A stretch of 64,000 bases of DNA. Source: Georgenia subflava. GTDB lineage: Bacteria > Actinomycetota > Actinomycetes > Actinomycetales > Actinomycetaceae. How positions within the stretch are numbered: position 1 is the first letter of the stretch; every line of letters begins with the position of its first letter. A program made the position numbers and the translations under genes. The stretch is from assembly GCF_009193155.1 (NCBI RefSeq), contig NZ_VUKD01000001.1, positions 1-64,000 on the forward strand. The letters are read 5' to 3'. The notes beneath the pieces were generated by a model. That model had not been told where the DNA came from and did no database searches. It saw only the letters and a list, made by a program, of their open reading frames with translations. Shown here piece by piece: positions 1 to 8,796 of the stretch.

Positions 1-75
1 ATCCTTCCTCGCGTCCATCGCCATCCGCGTCGCCCGCTCCTGCAGCTCGACGCTGTACTTCCTCGGTGCTGCCAT
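1..75 (-). CDS. IS3-family transposase OrfA, N-terminal 25 residues (partial)
   Basis: The frame starts at ATG 75 and reads MAAPRKYSVELQERATRMAM before leaving the window. This is the usual start of OrfA in actinobacterial IS3 elements, which carries the helix-turn-helix that binds the element ends. In this family OrfA and OrfB are normally joined by programmed frameshifting to give the active DDE transposase. A GGAAGGATGAGAG tract just upstream can serve as ribosome site. Only 25 codons are visible, so intactness is unknown. Confidence 0.7.
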   Translation of the reverse strand, partial: MAAPRKYSVELQERATRMAMDARKD

Positions 76-127
76 GACTCTCATCCTTCCGTGGAATGAG
101 AGCCTCCATCAGACCCGGGGCGATTCA
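1..127 (-). mobile_element. IS3-family insertion sequence, left end (partial)
   Basis: Read on the minus strand, base 127 begins TGAATCGCCCCGGGTC, which resembles the terminal repeat of actinobacterial IS3-family elements (TGA...CCCCGGGT). The start of an OrfA-like reading frame lies 52 bases inside. The other end is outside the window, so target duplication cannot be checked. The element abuts and interrupts the cadA fragment. Family placement rests on recognition of the end and of the OrfA N-terminus. Confidence 0.75.
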
Positions 128-497
128 CCTCCAGGCCCTCGCTGATGGAGTACAGGAACGCCAGCATCGCGGCCTCCTGCACCTCACCGAGCAGCACCGC
201 GCCGACCGCCGCGATGGTCATCAGGGTGCCCACCCCGATCCGGCCCTTGACCAAGGCGCGGAGCGTCCCGGGGACGAAAGTGGCCCCACCCGCCAGCAGG
301 GCGGCGATGCTCAGTCCGTGCGACCAGCCCTCCTGCCCGGCCCAGGAGAAGAGGAAGCCGGCGACCAGCAGCACCCCGGACAGCGCGGCCCCACGGATCT
401 CGTCGACGTCCCACAGCCGCTCGACGGACTCGCCGTGCTCGGCGTCGTGGACGTCGGTGTGCTCGTCCTCGGGATGGGCGCAGCAGGCGTCGCTCAC
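128..497 (-). pseudogene. cadA: Cadmium/zinc P1B-type ATPase CadA, 5' fragment cut by IS3
   Basis: The frame starts at GTG 497, overlapping the stop of the upstream ArsR gene (GTGA), a sign of translational coupling. It begins VSDACCAHPEDEHTD (a Cys pair plus acid/His-rich metal-binding start) and continues into the first transmembrane helices and the stretch GRIGVGTLMTIAAVGAVLLG, typical of CadA/ZntA pumps. Homology stops at ISEGLE exactly where the IS3 end begins at base 127; the frame then reads IS DNA to a stop at 81. A full pump has roughly 630-700 residues with TGE, CPC and DKTG motifs, none of which remain here. The cadmium exporter of this operon is therefore dead unless the rest lies beyond the IS and the IS excises. 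Confidence 0.85.
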
Positions 498-925
498 TGG
501 GCGGTCTCCAGGTCTACGTGCGGCTTCAGGTACTCGGCGTCCGGAGTGGTGGTGCCAATGCCGTAGTTTGGGCACAGCTCGACGGCGTATCCCGTCGATG
601 CCAGGAGCTGCTCGGCAGTGGCGAGGACCGCGAGCAGCTCGGGGGCCGTGGTCAGCGAGAACATCGACGCCCGTCCCTCCGGACGGGAGTTCACCAGACC
701 GCAGTCGCGCAGGCACGCCAGATGGGCGCTCACCGTCGACTGGGCCAGCCCGAGGTGCTCGGTCAGGTCCCGCACCCGGTGCTCCCCCACGCTCAGATGC
801 TGCAAGATCGCCAGGCGGGCCGGGTCCGACAGTCCGTGGAACAGCGCGGCGGCGGGCGCCAGGGCGGCTGGGTCGACAGCACCCGGCTCGTCGCTTATAC
901 CTGCATTAGGTGTTGGCATCGTCAT
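494..925 (-). CDS. cmtR: CmtR-like ArsR/SmtB cadmium/lead-sensing repressor
   Basis: This 143-residue winged-helix protein (HTH about residues 48-78) has Cys71 and Cys75 in the recognition helix (HLACLRDCGLV) and Cys118 in the C-terminal tail (VELCPNYG). This is the ligand layout of mycobacterial CmtR, which senses Cd(II)/Pb(II) through two helix cysteines and one tail cysteine. It lies directly upstream of and overlaps the broken cadA, so its target was that operon. ATG 925 has no clear ribosome site. A CATAAT -10-like box at 934-939 sits 8 bases upstream, consistent with a leaderless mRNA; ATG 919 is an alternative. The repressor is now separated from a working pump. Confidence 0.88.
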   Translation of the reverse strand: MTMPTPNAGISDEPGAVDPAALAPAAALFHGLSDPARLAILQHLSVGEHRVRDLTEHLGLAQSTVSAHLACLRDCGLVNSRPEGRASMFSLTTAPELLAVLATAEQLLASTGYAVELCPNYGIGTTTPDAEYLKPHVDLETAQ

Positions 926-1019
926 AGGGCGATATTATGCGGGTGGGCGGTTCGGGATCAAGCCCGTCCGCCGATGTGCGCCGGGACTGGCCGGCGATGT
1001 CACGGAGGGGTGACGAGGG

Positions 1020-1658
1020 ATGATGTCGACCGGTGTGGCCGCAGGGCTGGCCCTGGGTTTGTATGGTGCGGGTCTGATCGTGACGTTCGGGGTTCGCTCG
1101 TGGGCGCATCGCCGCCGGACCGGTTCGAGCGGCTTCCGCGGGCTCTCCGGCGCGTTCGGGTCGGTCGAGTGGTGGGGCGGTGCGCTCTTCGCCGCGGCGC
1201 TGGTGCTCAGCGCGCTGGGCCCTGCGCTGGCCCTGGCGGGTCTGGTCGAGGCGTTCGCGTCGCCGGAGTGGGTGCGGTGGGTGGGTCTGCTCACGGTGGT
1301 CGCCGCCCTGGTGGGTGTGCTGGTCGCTCAGGCGGGGATGGGCGCCTCCTGGCGCGTCGGCGTCGACGCGGAGGAGCGCACCGGCCTGGTGACCACCGGG
1401 CCCTTCGCCAAGGTTCGCAATCCCGTGTTCACCGCGATGATCGCGGCGCTGCTGGGGTTGACGCTGATGGTTCCTGGTCTTGCGACCCTGGCCGGCCTTC
1501 TCGCTCTGGTGGTAGCGGTCGAGCTTCAGGTCCGCTTCGTCGAGGAGCCGTACCTGGTGCGGGTGCACGGACCGGCCTACCTCTCCTACGCCCGGACCGC
1601 GGGCCGGTTCGTACCTGGCCTCGGACGGCTGCTCAGCGTCGCGCCGGACCGCCGCTGA
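1020..1658 (+). CDS. Isoprenylcysteine carboxyl methyltransferase-like membrane protein
   Basis: This 212-residue protein has about five hydrophobic segments. The C-terminal half carries the ICMT/PEMT pattern: LVTTGPFAKVRNP (about residues 120-133), then EEPYLVRVHGPAYLSYARTAGRFVPG near the end, where the conserved Glu and Tyr bind the methyl donor. Members of this broad family methylate lipids or small thiols in the membrane, but the substrate cannot be read from sequence. It is divergent from cmtR with 94 bases between, and tail-to-tail with the VKOR gene. The start is ATG 1020, with ATG 1023 next to it. Confidence 0.8.
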   Translation: MMSTGVAAGLALGLYGAGLIVTFGVRSWAHRRRTGSSGFRGLSGAFGSVEWWGGALFAAALVLSALGPALALAGLVEAFASPEWVRWVGLLTVVAALVGVLVAQAGMGASWRVGVDAEERTGLVTTGPFAKVRNPVFTAMIAALLGLTLMVPGLATLAGLLALVVAVELQVRFVEEPYLVRVHGPAYLSYARTAGRFVPGLGRLLSVAPDRR

Positions 1659-1714
1659 GAGGTCATCCCGGGCTTTGTCACCGCTCAATCGTGACGCCCT
1701 CGGACAGTGGTCGG

Positions 1715-2371
1715 CTACAGCAGGGTCTGCCAGTACGTCCAGAACTGGATGAGGATGAGTGTCGCCACGGTGAGGTACCAGCCGGTGAGGACGACTCCGT
1801 GGTACCCGGCGACGCCTCGCACGGTACGGCGCGCCGACCTGGGGAGAGGGACGTGGCCGGCGTCGACGTTGTGCAGGGTGGTGTACCAGAACACCGCGAT
1901 GGTCACCACCCACACCACCATGCAGTACGGGCACAGCGCCTCGATGCGGTACAGGCTCTGGAAGATCAACCAGTGCACGAAGACGACACCGAAGGTGACG
2001 CCGGCCTGCAGGCCGAGGTAGAACCAGCGCCGGTAACGGGCGCCGGCGAAGAGCCCTACACCGACCGTGGTGACGACCGCGAAGCCGGCGACGCCGATGA
2101 GCGGGTTCGGCACGCCGAAGGCCTCGGCCTGCGGGGTGGTCATGACCGATCCGCAGCTGAGCACCGGGTTGATGCTGCAGCTCGGCACATAGCTCGGGTC
2201 GGCGATCAGCGCGATCTTCTCGATCAGCAACACCACGGCCGCAATCAGACCCGCCAACCCGCCCAGTGCCAGCAGCACCGCCAGATGCCGAGGCGGGGCA
2301 CCGTCGATGCCGGCGGCGACGTCGTCGTTGCTGGCGCGCGTCGCTGGCGGGGCCGCCGGTTCAGCCCTCAA
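1715..2371 (-). CDS. Vitamin K epoxide reductase (VKOR) family protein
   Basis: This 218-residue membrane protein has four to five helices. It carries the VKOR cysteine set: Cys65 and Cys73 in the first loop (PSCSINPVLSCGS) and the redox pair Cys147-Cys150 (ALCPYCM). Bacterial VKOR passes electrons from a secreted DsbA-like protein to quinone, closing disulfides outside the membrane. Its partner is the adjacent DsbA-like gene, and the start (TTG 2371) overlaps that gene's stop by a few bases, so the two are co-translated. About 30 residues precede the first helix and may be over-extended, but no better start is visible. Confidence 0.88.
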   Translation of the reverse strand: MRAEPAAPPATRASNDDVAAGIDGAPPRHLAVLLALGGLAGLIAAVVLLIEKIALIADPSYVPSCSINPVLSCGSVMTTPQAEAFGVPNPLIGVAGFAVVTTVGVGLFAGARYRRWFYLGLQAGVTFGVVFVHWLIFQSLYRIEALCPYCMVVWVVTIAVFWYTTLHNVDAGHVPLPRSARRTVRGVAGYHGVVLTGWYLTVATLILIQFWTYWQTLL

Positions 2372-3023
2372 GAGCGGCGTCGATCAGCGCGCGGAACTCG
2401 TCGGGGGATGCCGGTGCGATCATCTCGCCGTCGAGGAAGAACGTGGGGGTCGCCTGCACCCCCAGGGCCAGGCCGTCGGAGACGTCCTGCTGGACGCGTT
2501 CGAGCGTCGCCGGGTCCGCCACCGCCTTGTCGTAGGCCGCCATGTCGAGCCCGAGGTCCTCGGCGAAGGTACGGAACAGATCGGCCTCGGAGGTCTGCTG
2601 CTCCCCCCACTCGGCCTGGGTCTCAAACATCCGCTGGTACATCGCCTCGAACTGGCCCTGCTGGGCAGCTGCCTCGACGGCCAGCGCGGCGTTCTCGGCG
2701 TTGGCGTGGCCCGGGAGCGGGAAGTAGCGGGCGACGAAGGTCACCTGGTCGGCATAGTCGTCGCGGAGCTGCTCGACGAAGGGGTAGGCCGCCCCGCACG
2801 CCTCGCACTCGAAGTCGAGGAACTCCACCAGCGTGACCCGACCGTCAGAAGCGGTGGAGAGGCGGTGACTGTTCTCGCGCACCACCGGAGCCGCGGCGAG
2901 TTCGTCGCTCTCGGCCACTGCCGTGGGATCGCTGCCCGCGCGGCCGACCAGCACCACCGCGAGGGCGACTACGGCGACGAAGACCGCGACCAGCGCGGCC
3001 GAGAACTTCACATTCTTGCTCAC
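2361..3023 (-). CDS. Membrane-anchored DsbA-like thioredoxin-fold oxidoreductase
   Basis: This 220-residue protein has an N-terminal membrane anchor (about residues 8-27) followed by a thioredoxin/DsbA domain. The active site is Cys73-Glu-Ala-Cys76 (FECEACGAAYPF) and the cis-proline lies in ATPTFF. GTG 3023 is chosen because an AGGAG lies 11 bases upstream and the signal anchor follows at once; a longer frame to 3113 adds a non-coding-like stretch. It forms a two-gene operon with VKOR, which would reoxidise it. Likely role: disulfide formation in exported proteins, several of which (copper proteins, cytochrome factors) lie in this window. Confidence 0.88.
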   Translation of the reverse strand: MSKNVKFSAALVAVFVAVVALAVVLVGRAGSDPTAVAESDELAAAPVVRENSHRLSTASDGRVTLVEFLDFECEACGAAYPFVEQLRDDYADQVTFVARYFPLPGHANAENAALAVEAAAQQGQFEAMYQRMFETQAEWGEQQTSEADLFRTFAEDLGLDMAAYDKAVADPATLERVQQDVSDGLALGVQATPTFFLDGEMIAPASPDEFRALIDAALEG

Positions 3024-3423
3024 TTCGAACCAGGCTCCTGCCCCCGCGGCACTCCGCCGTCCGGACGTCACGAACAGTGCGGACAATCCGCACCGACTGT
3101 TAGGAAAACACACAACCGCCCAGTCGGGGACACACCGACGGTCGACAGGTGGTGTGCGGCCGGGGCGACGAGCGGTCGGGTCGAGGTCAGCTCGTTGCTT
3201 ACCTGGCCGCGGTGCCGCGGCCTCGACGCGTCGCGACTCTCTGCCGTCGATCCCCGCCCGGGCGACACGAGAGCTCCAGATGCTCCGTGGCGGATGTGGA
3301 AGAGGTCACGGAATCGGCGAGGTGGTTTTCTAGGTGCTGCCTGACCGTTACCCTTTCGTGACGCTTGAGTTGCCCTGCGCCGACGCCAGGGCGTGTCTGT
3401 CTGTTTCGTGGAGGCTTTGATCG
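3024..3423. other. Intergenic region between dsbA-like and M23 genes
   Basis: About 400 bases separate the two divergent genes. No convincing gene was found. It must hold both promoters, but no clear paired -35/-10 or operator was recognised. I looked for a cyclic-di-AMP (ydaO) leader, which precedes many actinobacterial wall hydrolases, and did not see its core motifs. Confidence 0.4.
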
Positions 3424-4506
3424 ATGTCGGATGCTGCTGTGCCCGAAGAGGTGCGGGTACCGCTGACCCGACGGCAGATTCGTGAACGAGAGCGGACTCG
3501 GGAGGCCCAGGCCGAGGGCGAAGCGGCACGCCAGGCCGACGTTGCTGATCGCGAAGATTCGCCTCGGTCACTGAGCGTGACCGTGCCGACGAGAACTAGC
3601 CACGGTCAACGGTGCGCCGGCCAGGGTTCGGACTCCCCGACCGAGGAGCTCGCGGAAGTACCGGGGATCACTCGCCGCCAGTTGCGACCTCAGCCAGGAT
3701 CATCCGCTCGACGTCCGCGGCATGTTCTGCCGCGCGCGGCGGTGCTGACCGTGTTGGGGCTGACGACGATCGCCGCTCCGGTCGTGGGCCTGGACGGCGC
3801 CGACCACTCGGCCCACGCGCACGAGGCGGCAGCTGCACCCGCCGTGCAGATCCAGGCCAGCGTGCTGGAGGTCCTCGATTCCCGGGTGGGCGCCGCTCAG
3901 GTGACGGGTTCTAAACCCGAGAGCCTGCTTGCCAACCCCGCGGCACAGGCCCGGGCCGAGTCGATGTACGCGTCGCGGGCGGCGGCGCGCGGGGCCCTCG
4001 ACGGTGCGAACGTCGAGGGTGCGCACGGGACGATAGCCGCGGCGGTGCCCGAGAAGAAGATCGTCATGCCGCTCGCGCAGGGAAGCTTCCGGAAAACCTC
4101 TTCCTACGGCGGGCGTGCGGACCCGTTCACCGGTGGGTCGTCCTCGCACACCGGCGTCGATCTCGCGGCGCCGCTGGACACACCCATCCATGCTGTGGCC
4201 GACGGCATCGTCGACTACGTCGGACCGGGTAAGGCCGGCCGGTCGAGCATGATCATCGTGGTCAAGCACGAGATCGACGGCGAGGTGTTCTACAGCTGGT
4301 ACAACCACATGTACGCCAGCGGCCTCTACGTCGAGGTGGGCCAGCAGGTCCAGGTCGGGGACGTCATCGCCGGCGTGGGAAACAACGGCCGATCCACCGG
4401 GCCGCACCTGCACTTCGAGATCCACACCGACGACGACCTGACCACGACCGACCCGCTGGCCTGGCTCCAGACGCAGGGCGCGGTCGACGTCGGCGAACTT
4501 CCCTAG
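3424..4506 (+). CDS. Secreted or membrane-anchored M23 peptidase (copy 1)
   Basis: This 360-residue protein has a charged, Arg-rich N-terminus (LTRRQIRERERTREAQ), one hydrophobic segment near residues 105-120, an Ala-rich linker, and a C-terminal M23/LytM domain. The zinc and catalytic residues are seen in HTGVDLAAP and PHLHFEIH. M23 enzymes cut peptide cross-bridges of peptidoglycan. The start ATG 3424 has GGAGG 10 bases upstream (gtggaggctttgatcg). It is closely related to the second M23 gene at 25984-26889, with near-identical WYNHMYAS and VGDVIAGVGNNG blocks. It lies between a disulfide-forming pair and a CopC gene, so a role in envelope remodelling near metal-handling proteins is possible but unproved. 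Confidence 0.85.
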   Translation: MSDAAVPEEVRVPLTRRQIRERERTREAQAEGEAARQADVADREDSPRSLSVTVPTRTSHGQRCAGQGSDSPTEELAEVPGITRRQLRPQPGSSARRPRHVLPRAAVLTVLGLTTIAAPVVGLDGADHSAHAHEAAAAPAVQIQASVLEVLDSRVGAAQVTGSKPESLLANPAAQARAESMYASRAAARGALDGANVEGAHGTIAAAVPEKKIVMPLAQGSFRKTSSYGGRADPFTGGSSSHTGVDLAAPLDTPIHAVADGIVDYVGPGKAGRSSMIIVVKHEIDGEVFYSWYNHMYASGLYVEVGQQVQVGDVIAGVGNNGRSTGPHLHFEIHTDDDLTTTDPLAWLQTQGAVDVGELP

Positions 4507-4615
4507 CAGAGACCAGGAAGCACCCGGCCCCACTCCACGGGCTGCGACTGGGACCTTGATCACTTGCGTTCACGGAGTTGTCATCGCCTGGCAAGACTTG
4601 CCTATGGTGGCTCGT

Positions 4616-5287
4616 ATGTCCGCCACTGCCTTCCCGAGGCTGGTCGCAGCCCGGACGCGGCCTGCCGCGGCCCGCGCCGCCCGGCTGCCACTGTCGACGA
4701 TGCTCGGTCTGTTGATGCTGCTCGGTGTCGCGGCCTTGGTGACCGCGCCGAGCGCCAGAGCGCACGACACGCTCATCGAGGCCAGCCCTGCGCAGGACGC
4801 CGTCGTCGAGGCAGCACCGACCGCGGTCGCCCTGACCTTCAGCGCCGAGATCCTCGACCTGCCCACCACCATCATCGTGACCGCCGCCGACGGTGCCGTC
4901 GTGGCCGAGGGCACGCCCCAGCTCGACGGCCAGGCGGTCCGGCTCGCCCTGCCACCGGACCTGCCGAACAGCGACTACGACGTGACGTGGTCGGTGGTCT
5001 CCTCCGACGGTCACCGCACCGAGGACAGCTACACTTTCACGCTCGCAGGGGCCGACGATGCAGCACCGTCGCAGTCCGCCACCCCGAGCACGCCCACCGC
5101 CGCCCCGCAACCGTCCCAAGCACCCGAGGCCGGCCCGGCACCGGACGCGGACGCCGGCACCACCGCGCAGGAGGACGGACCCGCCTGGATGCCTTCGTGG
5201 ACCACCATCCTCCTTGTGCAGGCCGGCATCATCGTTCTCGCCGTCGCGGCAGCCCTGGCCTACAAGCGCCGGCGCACCGGCCGCTGA
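4616..5287 (+). CDS. copC: CopC-like periplasmic/surface copper-binding protein
   Basis: This 223-residue protein has an export signal ending at SARA, so the mature protein starts with His (HDTLIEASPAQ), the N-terminal Cu(II) ligand of CopC. A second copper motif, Asp-Gly-His, lies in SSDGHRTEDSYTF. Then come a Pro/Ala-rich linker and a C-terminal membrane helix (TTILLVQAGIIVLAVAAALA) with a basic tail. It should bind Cu(II) outside the membrane and hand it on; the CopD domain encoded 4 kb downstream is the usual partner. ATG 4616 is preferred because GGTGG lies 5 bases upstream; ATG 4604 is possible. A TTGTCA/TATGGT pair at 4578-4608 could instead give a leaderless message at 4616. Confidence 0.88.
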   Translation: MSATAFPRLVAARTRPAAARAARLPLSTMLGLLMLLGVAALVTAPSARAHDTLIEASPAQDAVVEAAPTAVALTFSAEILDLPTTIIVTAADGAVVAEGTPQLDGQAVRLALPPDLPNSDYDVTWSVVSSDGHRTEDSYTFTLAGADDAAPSQSATPSTPTAAPQPSQAPEAGPAPDADAGTTAQEDGPAWMPSWTTILLVQAGIIVLAVAAALAYKRRRTGR

Positions 5288-5467
5288 CCCTGCCAAGGGT
5301 CCGACCCAGCCATCACGTCCGGCTGAGCTACCACTCCCCTCGGACATGGAACGCTCCGACCGGCTCCCGGACCGTATGCCTGGCGAGGACAGTCCGGACC
5401 GCCGTTACTGCGGTCGACGGGAATGTTGTAACGTCTGCAGAGATGCTCAGATGTGGAGGTTTCCGGG

Positions 5468-5845
5468 ATGGGTGACGTCACACCGCTCGATGCTTGCGAG
5501 ATCGTCACGGTCCACCCCGACAAGGTGGCCCTGACCCGGGAGAACATCCCCGACCTGACCGAGACGGCGCGACTGGCCACCCTGTTCAAGCTCCTCGGGG
5601 ATCCGCGCCGCGCACGGATCCTGTACGCCCTGCTCGAGGCCGGGGAGTTGTGCGTGTGCGACCTGGCCGCCTCGATCGACGTGCCCGAAACCGCTGTCTC
5701 CCAGTCGCTGCGCCTGCTGCGCACCGCGGGAGTGGTCGGCAACCGCCGCGCCGGCCGGATGGTGTACTACCGGCTGGCCGACGCACACGTGCGGATGCTG
5801 CTCGACCTCTCCCGTGAGCACACCCTTCATGAGGAGCGGCCCTGA
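5468..5845 (+). CDS. cadC: CadC-like ArsR/SmtB metal-sensing repressor
   Basis: This is a 125-residue winged-helix protein. It has Cys10 in DACEI and Cys62/Cys64 in ELCVCDLAA, matching the N-terminal and alpha-3 thiolate site of staphylococcal CadC for Cd/Pb/Bi. Helix alpha-5 carries Asp105, His107, His118 and His121 (DAHVRMLLDLSREHTLH), matching the Zn site except that the last Glu is His. It should release its promoter on Cd, Pb or Zn. ATG 5468 has GGAGG 8 bases upstream; GTG 5453 would absorb that site and is rejected. It overlaps the CDF exporter gene (TGATG), so the two form one operon. Confidence 0.9.
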   Translation: MGDVTPLDACEIVTVHPDKVALTRENIPDLTETARLATLFKLLGDPRRARILYALLEAGELCVCDLAASIDVPETAVSQSLRLLRTAGVVGNRRAGRMVYYRLADAHVRMLLDLSREHTLHEERP

Positions 5846-6762
5846 TGGGCACCGGTCACAGCCACGGGCCGCCGCCCGTGGCCGGGCACGCCGGCGGGCG
5901 CTACCGCAACCGCCTGGCCGGTGCGTTCGCCCTGACGGCGACCTTCTTCCTCGTCGAACTCCTCGCCGGCATCGTGTCCGGGTCGCTGGCCTTGATCTCC
6001 GACGCCGGCCACATGGCCGCCGACGTCGTCGCCCTGGGTGCCGCCCTGGTGGCCACCCGCATCGCCACCCGCCCCGACACGACCGGGCGGCGGACCTACG
6101 GGTCCTACCGTGCGGAGGTCTTCGCCTCGGGACTGACGGTGCTGATCATGCTGGGGGTGGGCGCCTACGTCCTGCTCGAGGCGGTCAGCCGCCTGGGCGA
6201 GTCGCCGGAGGTGACGTCGGGGACGATGCTCGTCGTCGGCCTGATCGGGCTGGTCATCAACATCATCTCGATGCTGCTGCTGCGCGGGGGATCCACGGAG
6301 AGCCTGAATGTCAAGGGCGCGTACTTCGAGGTCGTGGCCGACGCCGCCGGGTCGGTGGGCGTCATGATCGCCGGCGTGCTGATCTTGACCACCGGGCAAC
6401 CGGTATGGGACGTCGTTGTTGCGGCGCTGATCGCGATCTTCGTCATCGTCCGGGCCCTCTCGCTGGGGCGGCAGGTCCTGGGCGTGCTTGGTCAGCACGC
6501 CCCCGCCGATATGGACCCCGAGGCGGTGTCCAGCATCCTCGGTGACGTGCCCGGGGTCGCCGAGGTCCACGACCTGCACCTGTGGACGCTGACGTCCGGG
6601 ATGAACGTCGCCACCGCCCATCTGGTCGCGGCCCCGGGGGCGGACCAGCACACCGTGCTCGACGCCGCACGAGACGTCCTGCGCGACAGGTACGGGATCG
6701 AGCACGCCACCTTGCAGGTCGAGCCTGCCGACCACGGAGGCTGCAGCGACCTAACCTGGTGA
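5845..6762 (+). CDS. Cation diffusion facilitator (CzcD/ZitB-like) metal exporter
   Basis: This 305-residue CDF protein has six helices, a His-rich N-terminus (GHSHGPP), the TM2 metal site Asp53/His56/Asp60 (SDAGHMAAD) and the C-terminal metallochaperone-like domain with [14 protein letters not shown] pumps exchange Zn(II)/Cd(II) or related ions for protons. In TM5 the usual HxxxD or DxxxD appears as Glu162-x3-Asp166 ([10 protein letters not shown]), so ion choice could differ from classic CzcD. It is translationally coupled to the cadC-like repressor. The C-terminus HGGCSDLTW may add a thiol ligand. Confidence 0.92.
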   Translation: MGTGHSHGPPPVAGHAGGRYRNRLAGAFALTATFFLVELLAGIVSGSLALISDAGHMAADVVALGAALVATRIATRPDTTGRRTYGSYRAEVFASGLTVLIMLGVGAYVLLEAVSRLGESPEVTSGTMLVVGLIGLVINIISMLLLRGGSTESLNVKGAYFEVVADAAGSVGVMIAGVLILTTGQPVWDVVVAALIAIFVIVRALSLGRQVLGVLGQHAPADMDPEAVSSILGDVPGVAEVHDLHLWTLTSGMNVATAHLVAAPGADQHTVLDAARDVLRDRYGIEHATLQVEPADHGGCSDLTW

Positions 6763-6850
6763 ACCCAGGGATCCACGGTCTGGTCTGTGTCTGTTGACAG
6801 CGCTCGCCCGTGAACGCACAAGAGAACGTTCGTCGGAAGGAAGTACGGCT

Positions 6851-8617
6851 GTGGCAGGCACCCTAGAGACCAGCACGGAGGTCGTCCCCGGCCTGCGGCC
6901 CGAGCGGCAGAACCTCGGGCGAACCGTCGTCAGCTGGATGACGTCAACCGATCACAAGACGATCGGCTACATGTACGTCATCGCGTCGTTCCTCTTCTTC
7001 ATGTTCGGCGGCGTGCTCGCCCTGGTCGTCCGTGCCGAGCTGTTCGAGCCGGGGATGCTGCTGCAGTCCAAGGAGCAGTACAACCAGCTGTTCACCATGC
7101 ACGGCACGATCATGATGTTCCTCTTCGCCACGCCGCTGTTCACGGCCCTGGGCAACATCATGGTCCCCATCCAGATCGGCGCCCCGGACGTGGCGTTCCC
7201 CCGGTTGAACATGTTCTCGTTCTGGCTGTTCAGCCTCGGCGGCCTCCTGGTGATCGCCGGCTTCCTGACCCCGAAGGGCGCGGCGAGCTTCGGCTGGACG
7301 GCCTACACACCGTTGTCGAATGCGACGTTCTCCCCGGGCCTGGGCGGCGACCTCTGGGTCATCGGCCTGGCAATGACCGGATTCGGCACGATCTTCGGGT
7401 CGGTGAACTTCATCGCCACGATCATCACGATGCGCGCACCCGGCATGACGATGTTCCGGATGCCGATCTTCACCTGGAACATCCTCATCACCTCGATCCT
7501 GGCGCTGATGGCGTTCCCGATCCTGGCCGCGGCCCTGTTCGGTCTCTTGATCGACCGGGCCCTCGGCGGGCAGATCTTCAACCCCGAGGCCGGCGGCGCG
7601 CTGCTGTGGCAGCACCTGTTCTGGTTCTTCGGCCACCCCGAGGTCTACATCATCGCCCTGCCGTTCTTCGGCGTGGTCTCCGAGATCATCCCGGTCTTCT
7701 CCCGCAAGCCGATCTTCGGCTACAAGGGCCTGGTCTTCGCCACCATCGCCATCGCGGCCCTGTCGGTGACCGTCTGGGCGCACCACATGTTCACCACCGG
7801 CGGGGTGATGCTGGAGTTCTTCTCGCTGATGACGATGCTCATCGCGGTCCCCACCGGGGTGAAGTTCTTCAACTGGATCGGCACGATGTGGCGCGGGAAG
7901 GTCACGTTCGAGACCCCGATGCTGTACTCGGTCGGGTTCATGGTCACGTTCCTCTTCGGCGGCCTGACCGGGGTGATCCTGTCCAGCCCGGCGATGGACT
8001 TCCAGGTGCACGACACCTACTTCGTCGTGGCCCACTTCCACTACGTCGTCTTCGGCACCGTGGTCTTCGCCATGTACGCCGGGTTCTTCTTCTGGTGGCC
8101 GAAGTGGACCGGGCGAATGCTGGACGAGCGGCTCGGCAAGATCCAGTTCTGGATCCTGTTCATCGGGTTCCACACCACGTTCCTGGTCCAGCACTGGCTC
8201 GGTGTGCAGGGCATGCCGCGCCGCTACGCCGACTACATGCCGGAGGACGGCTTCACCCTGTACAACCAGATCTCCACAGTCGGTTCGGTGCTCATCGCGA
8301 TCTCCACGCTGCCGTTCCTGTGGAACGTCTGGGTCACCATGCGCGGCCCGCGCACCGTGTTCGTGGACGACCCGTGGGGCTTCGGCAACTCCCTGGAGTG
8401 GGCCACCGCGTCGCCGTTCCCGCGGCACAACTTCACCTCCCTGCCCCGGATCCGTTCCGAGCGCCCGGCGTTCGACTTGCACCACCCCGAGGTCGCGTCG
8501 ATGGACTCCACCGCGCCGAACCGTGACGTGCTCGACTCCATCTACGCCAGCCCGGAGACCCAGGGCAGGAGTCGGGTCGTCGACCAGCGCACGGAAGAGG
8601 ACCGACATGATCGATGA
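6851..8617 (+). CDS. ctaD: Cytochrome c oxidase subunit I (aa3 type), copy 1
   Basis: This 588-residue, 12-helix haem-copper oxidase core carries the low-spin haem ligand in FTMHGTIMM, the Cu-B His and cross-linked Tyr in [10 protein letters not shown], the His pair in AHHMFTTG, and the two haem ligands in [13 protein letters not shown] 6851 is chosen because GGAAGGAAG lies just upstream and the sequence that follows ([14 protein letters not shown]) aligns with the start of the second copy at 57154. Subunits II, III and IV are not in the window and must be encoded elsewhere. It sits between a metal exporter and assembly genes. Confidence 0.93.
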   Translation: MAGTLETSTEVVPGLRPERQNLGRTVVSWMTSTDHKTIGYMYVIASFLFFMFGGVLALVVRAELFEPGMLLQSKEQYNQLFTMHGTIMMFLFATPLFTALGNIMVPIQIGAPDVAFPRLNMFSFWLFSLGGLLVIAGFLTPKGAASFGWTAYTPLSNATFSPGLGGDLWVIGLAMTGFGTIFGSVNFIATIITMRAPGMTMFRMPIFTWNILITSILALMAFPILAAALFGLLIDRALGGQIFNPEAGGALLWQHLFWFFGHPEVYIIALPFFGVVSEIIPVFSRKPIFGYKGLVFATIAIAALSVTVWAHHMFTTGGVMLEFFSLMTMLIAVPTGVKFFNWIGTMWRGKVTFETPMLYSVGFMVTFLFGGLTGVILSSPAMDFQVHDTYFVVAHFHYVVFGTVVFAMYAGFFFWWPKWTGRMLDERLGKIQFWILFIGFHTTFLVQHWLGVQGMPRRYADYMPEDGFTLYNQISTVGSVLIAISTLPFLWNVWVTMRGPRTVFVDDPWGFGNSLEWATASPFPRHNFTSLPRIRSERPAFDLHHPEVASMDSTAPNRDVLDSIYASPETQGRSRVVDQRTEEDRHDR

Positions 8618-8756
8618 CCGCTCACCGCGGTGGCGCGCTGCGCCGGCCGCGACCAGTTCGGGCCGTCGCGCGGCTCGACAGTCATCGGAGGCTGCGCGCC
8701 AGCCGTTCCAGGCAACTCCTTTTGGTCGTGCTCAGATGGCACGGCCGCCGGGCTAG
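8607..8756 (+). CDS. Possible 49-residue protein overlapping the ctaD end
   Basis: ATG 8607 follows GGAAGAGG by 6 bases, a strong ribosome site, and the frame runs 49 codons ([18 protein letters not shown]...). The protein is Arg/Ala/Gln-rich with no membrane segment or known motif. It overlaps the last 11 bases of ctaD in another frame. The good ribosome site is the only support; composition is not clearly coding. I do not recognise it. Confidence 0.25.
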   Translation: MIDDRSPRWRAAPAATSSGRRAARQSSEAARQPFQATPFGRAQMARPPG

Positions 8757-8796
8757 CGGTCGCGGCTGACCACGACAGACTACTTCCGACACCTGT

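Noticed and set aside
3114-3423. Cyclic-di-AMP riboswitch before the M23 gene
   Set aside because: The conserved core blocks of ydaO leaders are not present.
5420-5460. ArsR-type 12-2-12 operator before the cadC-like gene
   Set aside because: Only partial symmetry around GAGATGCTCAGATG was found, not enough to call a site.
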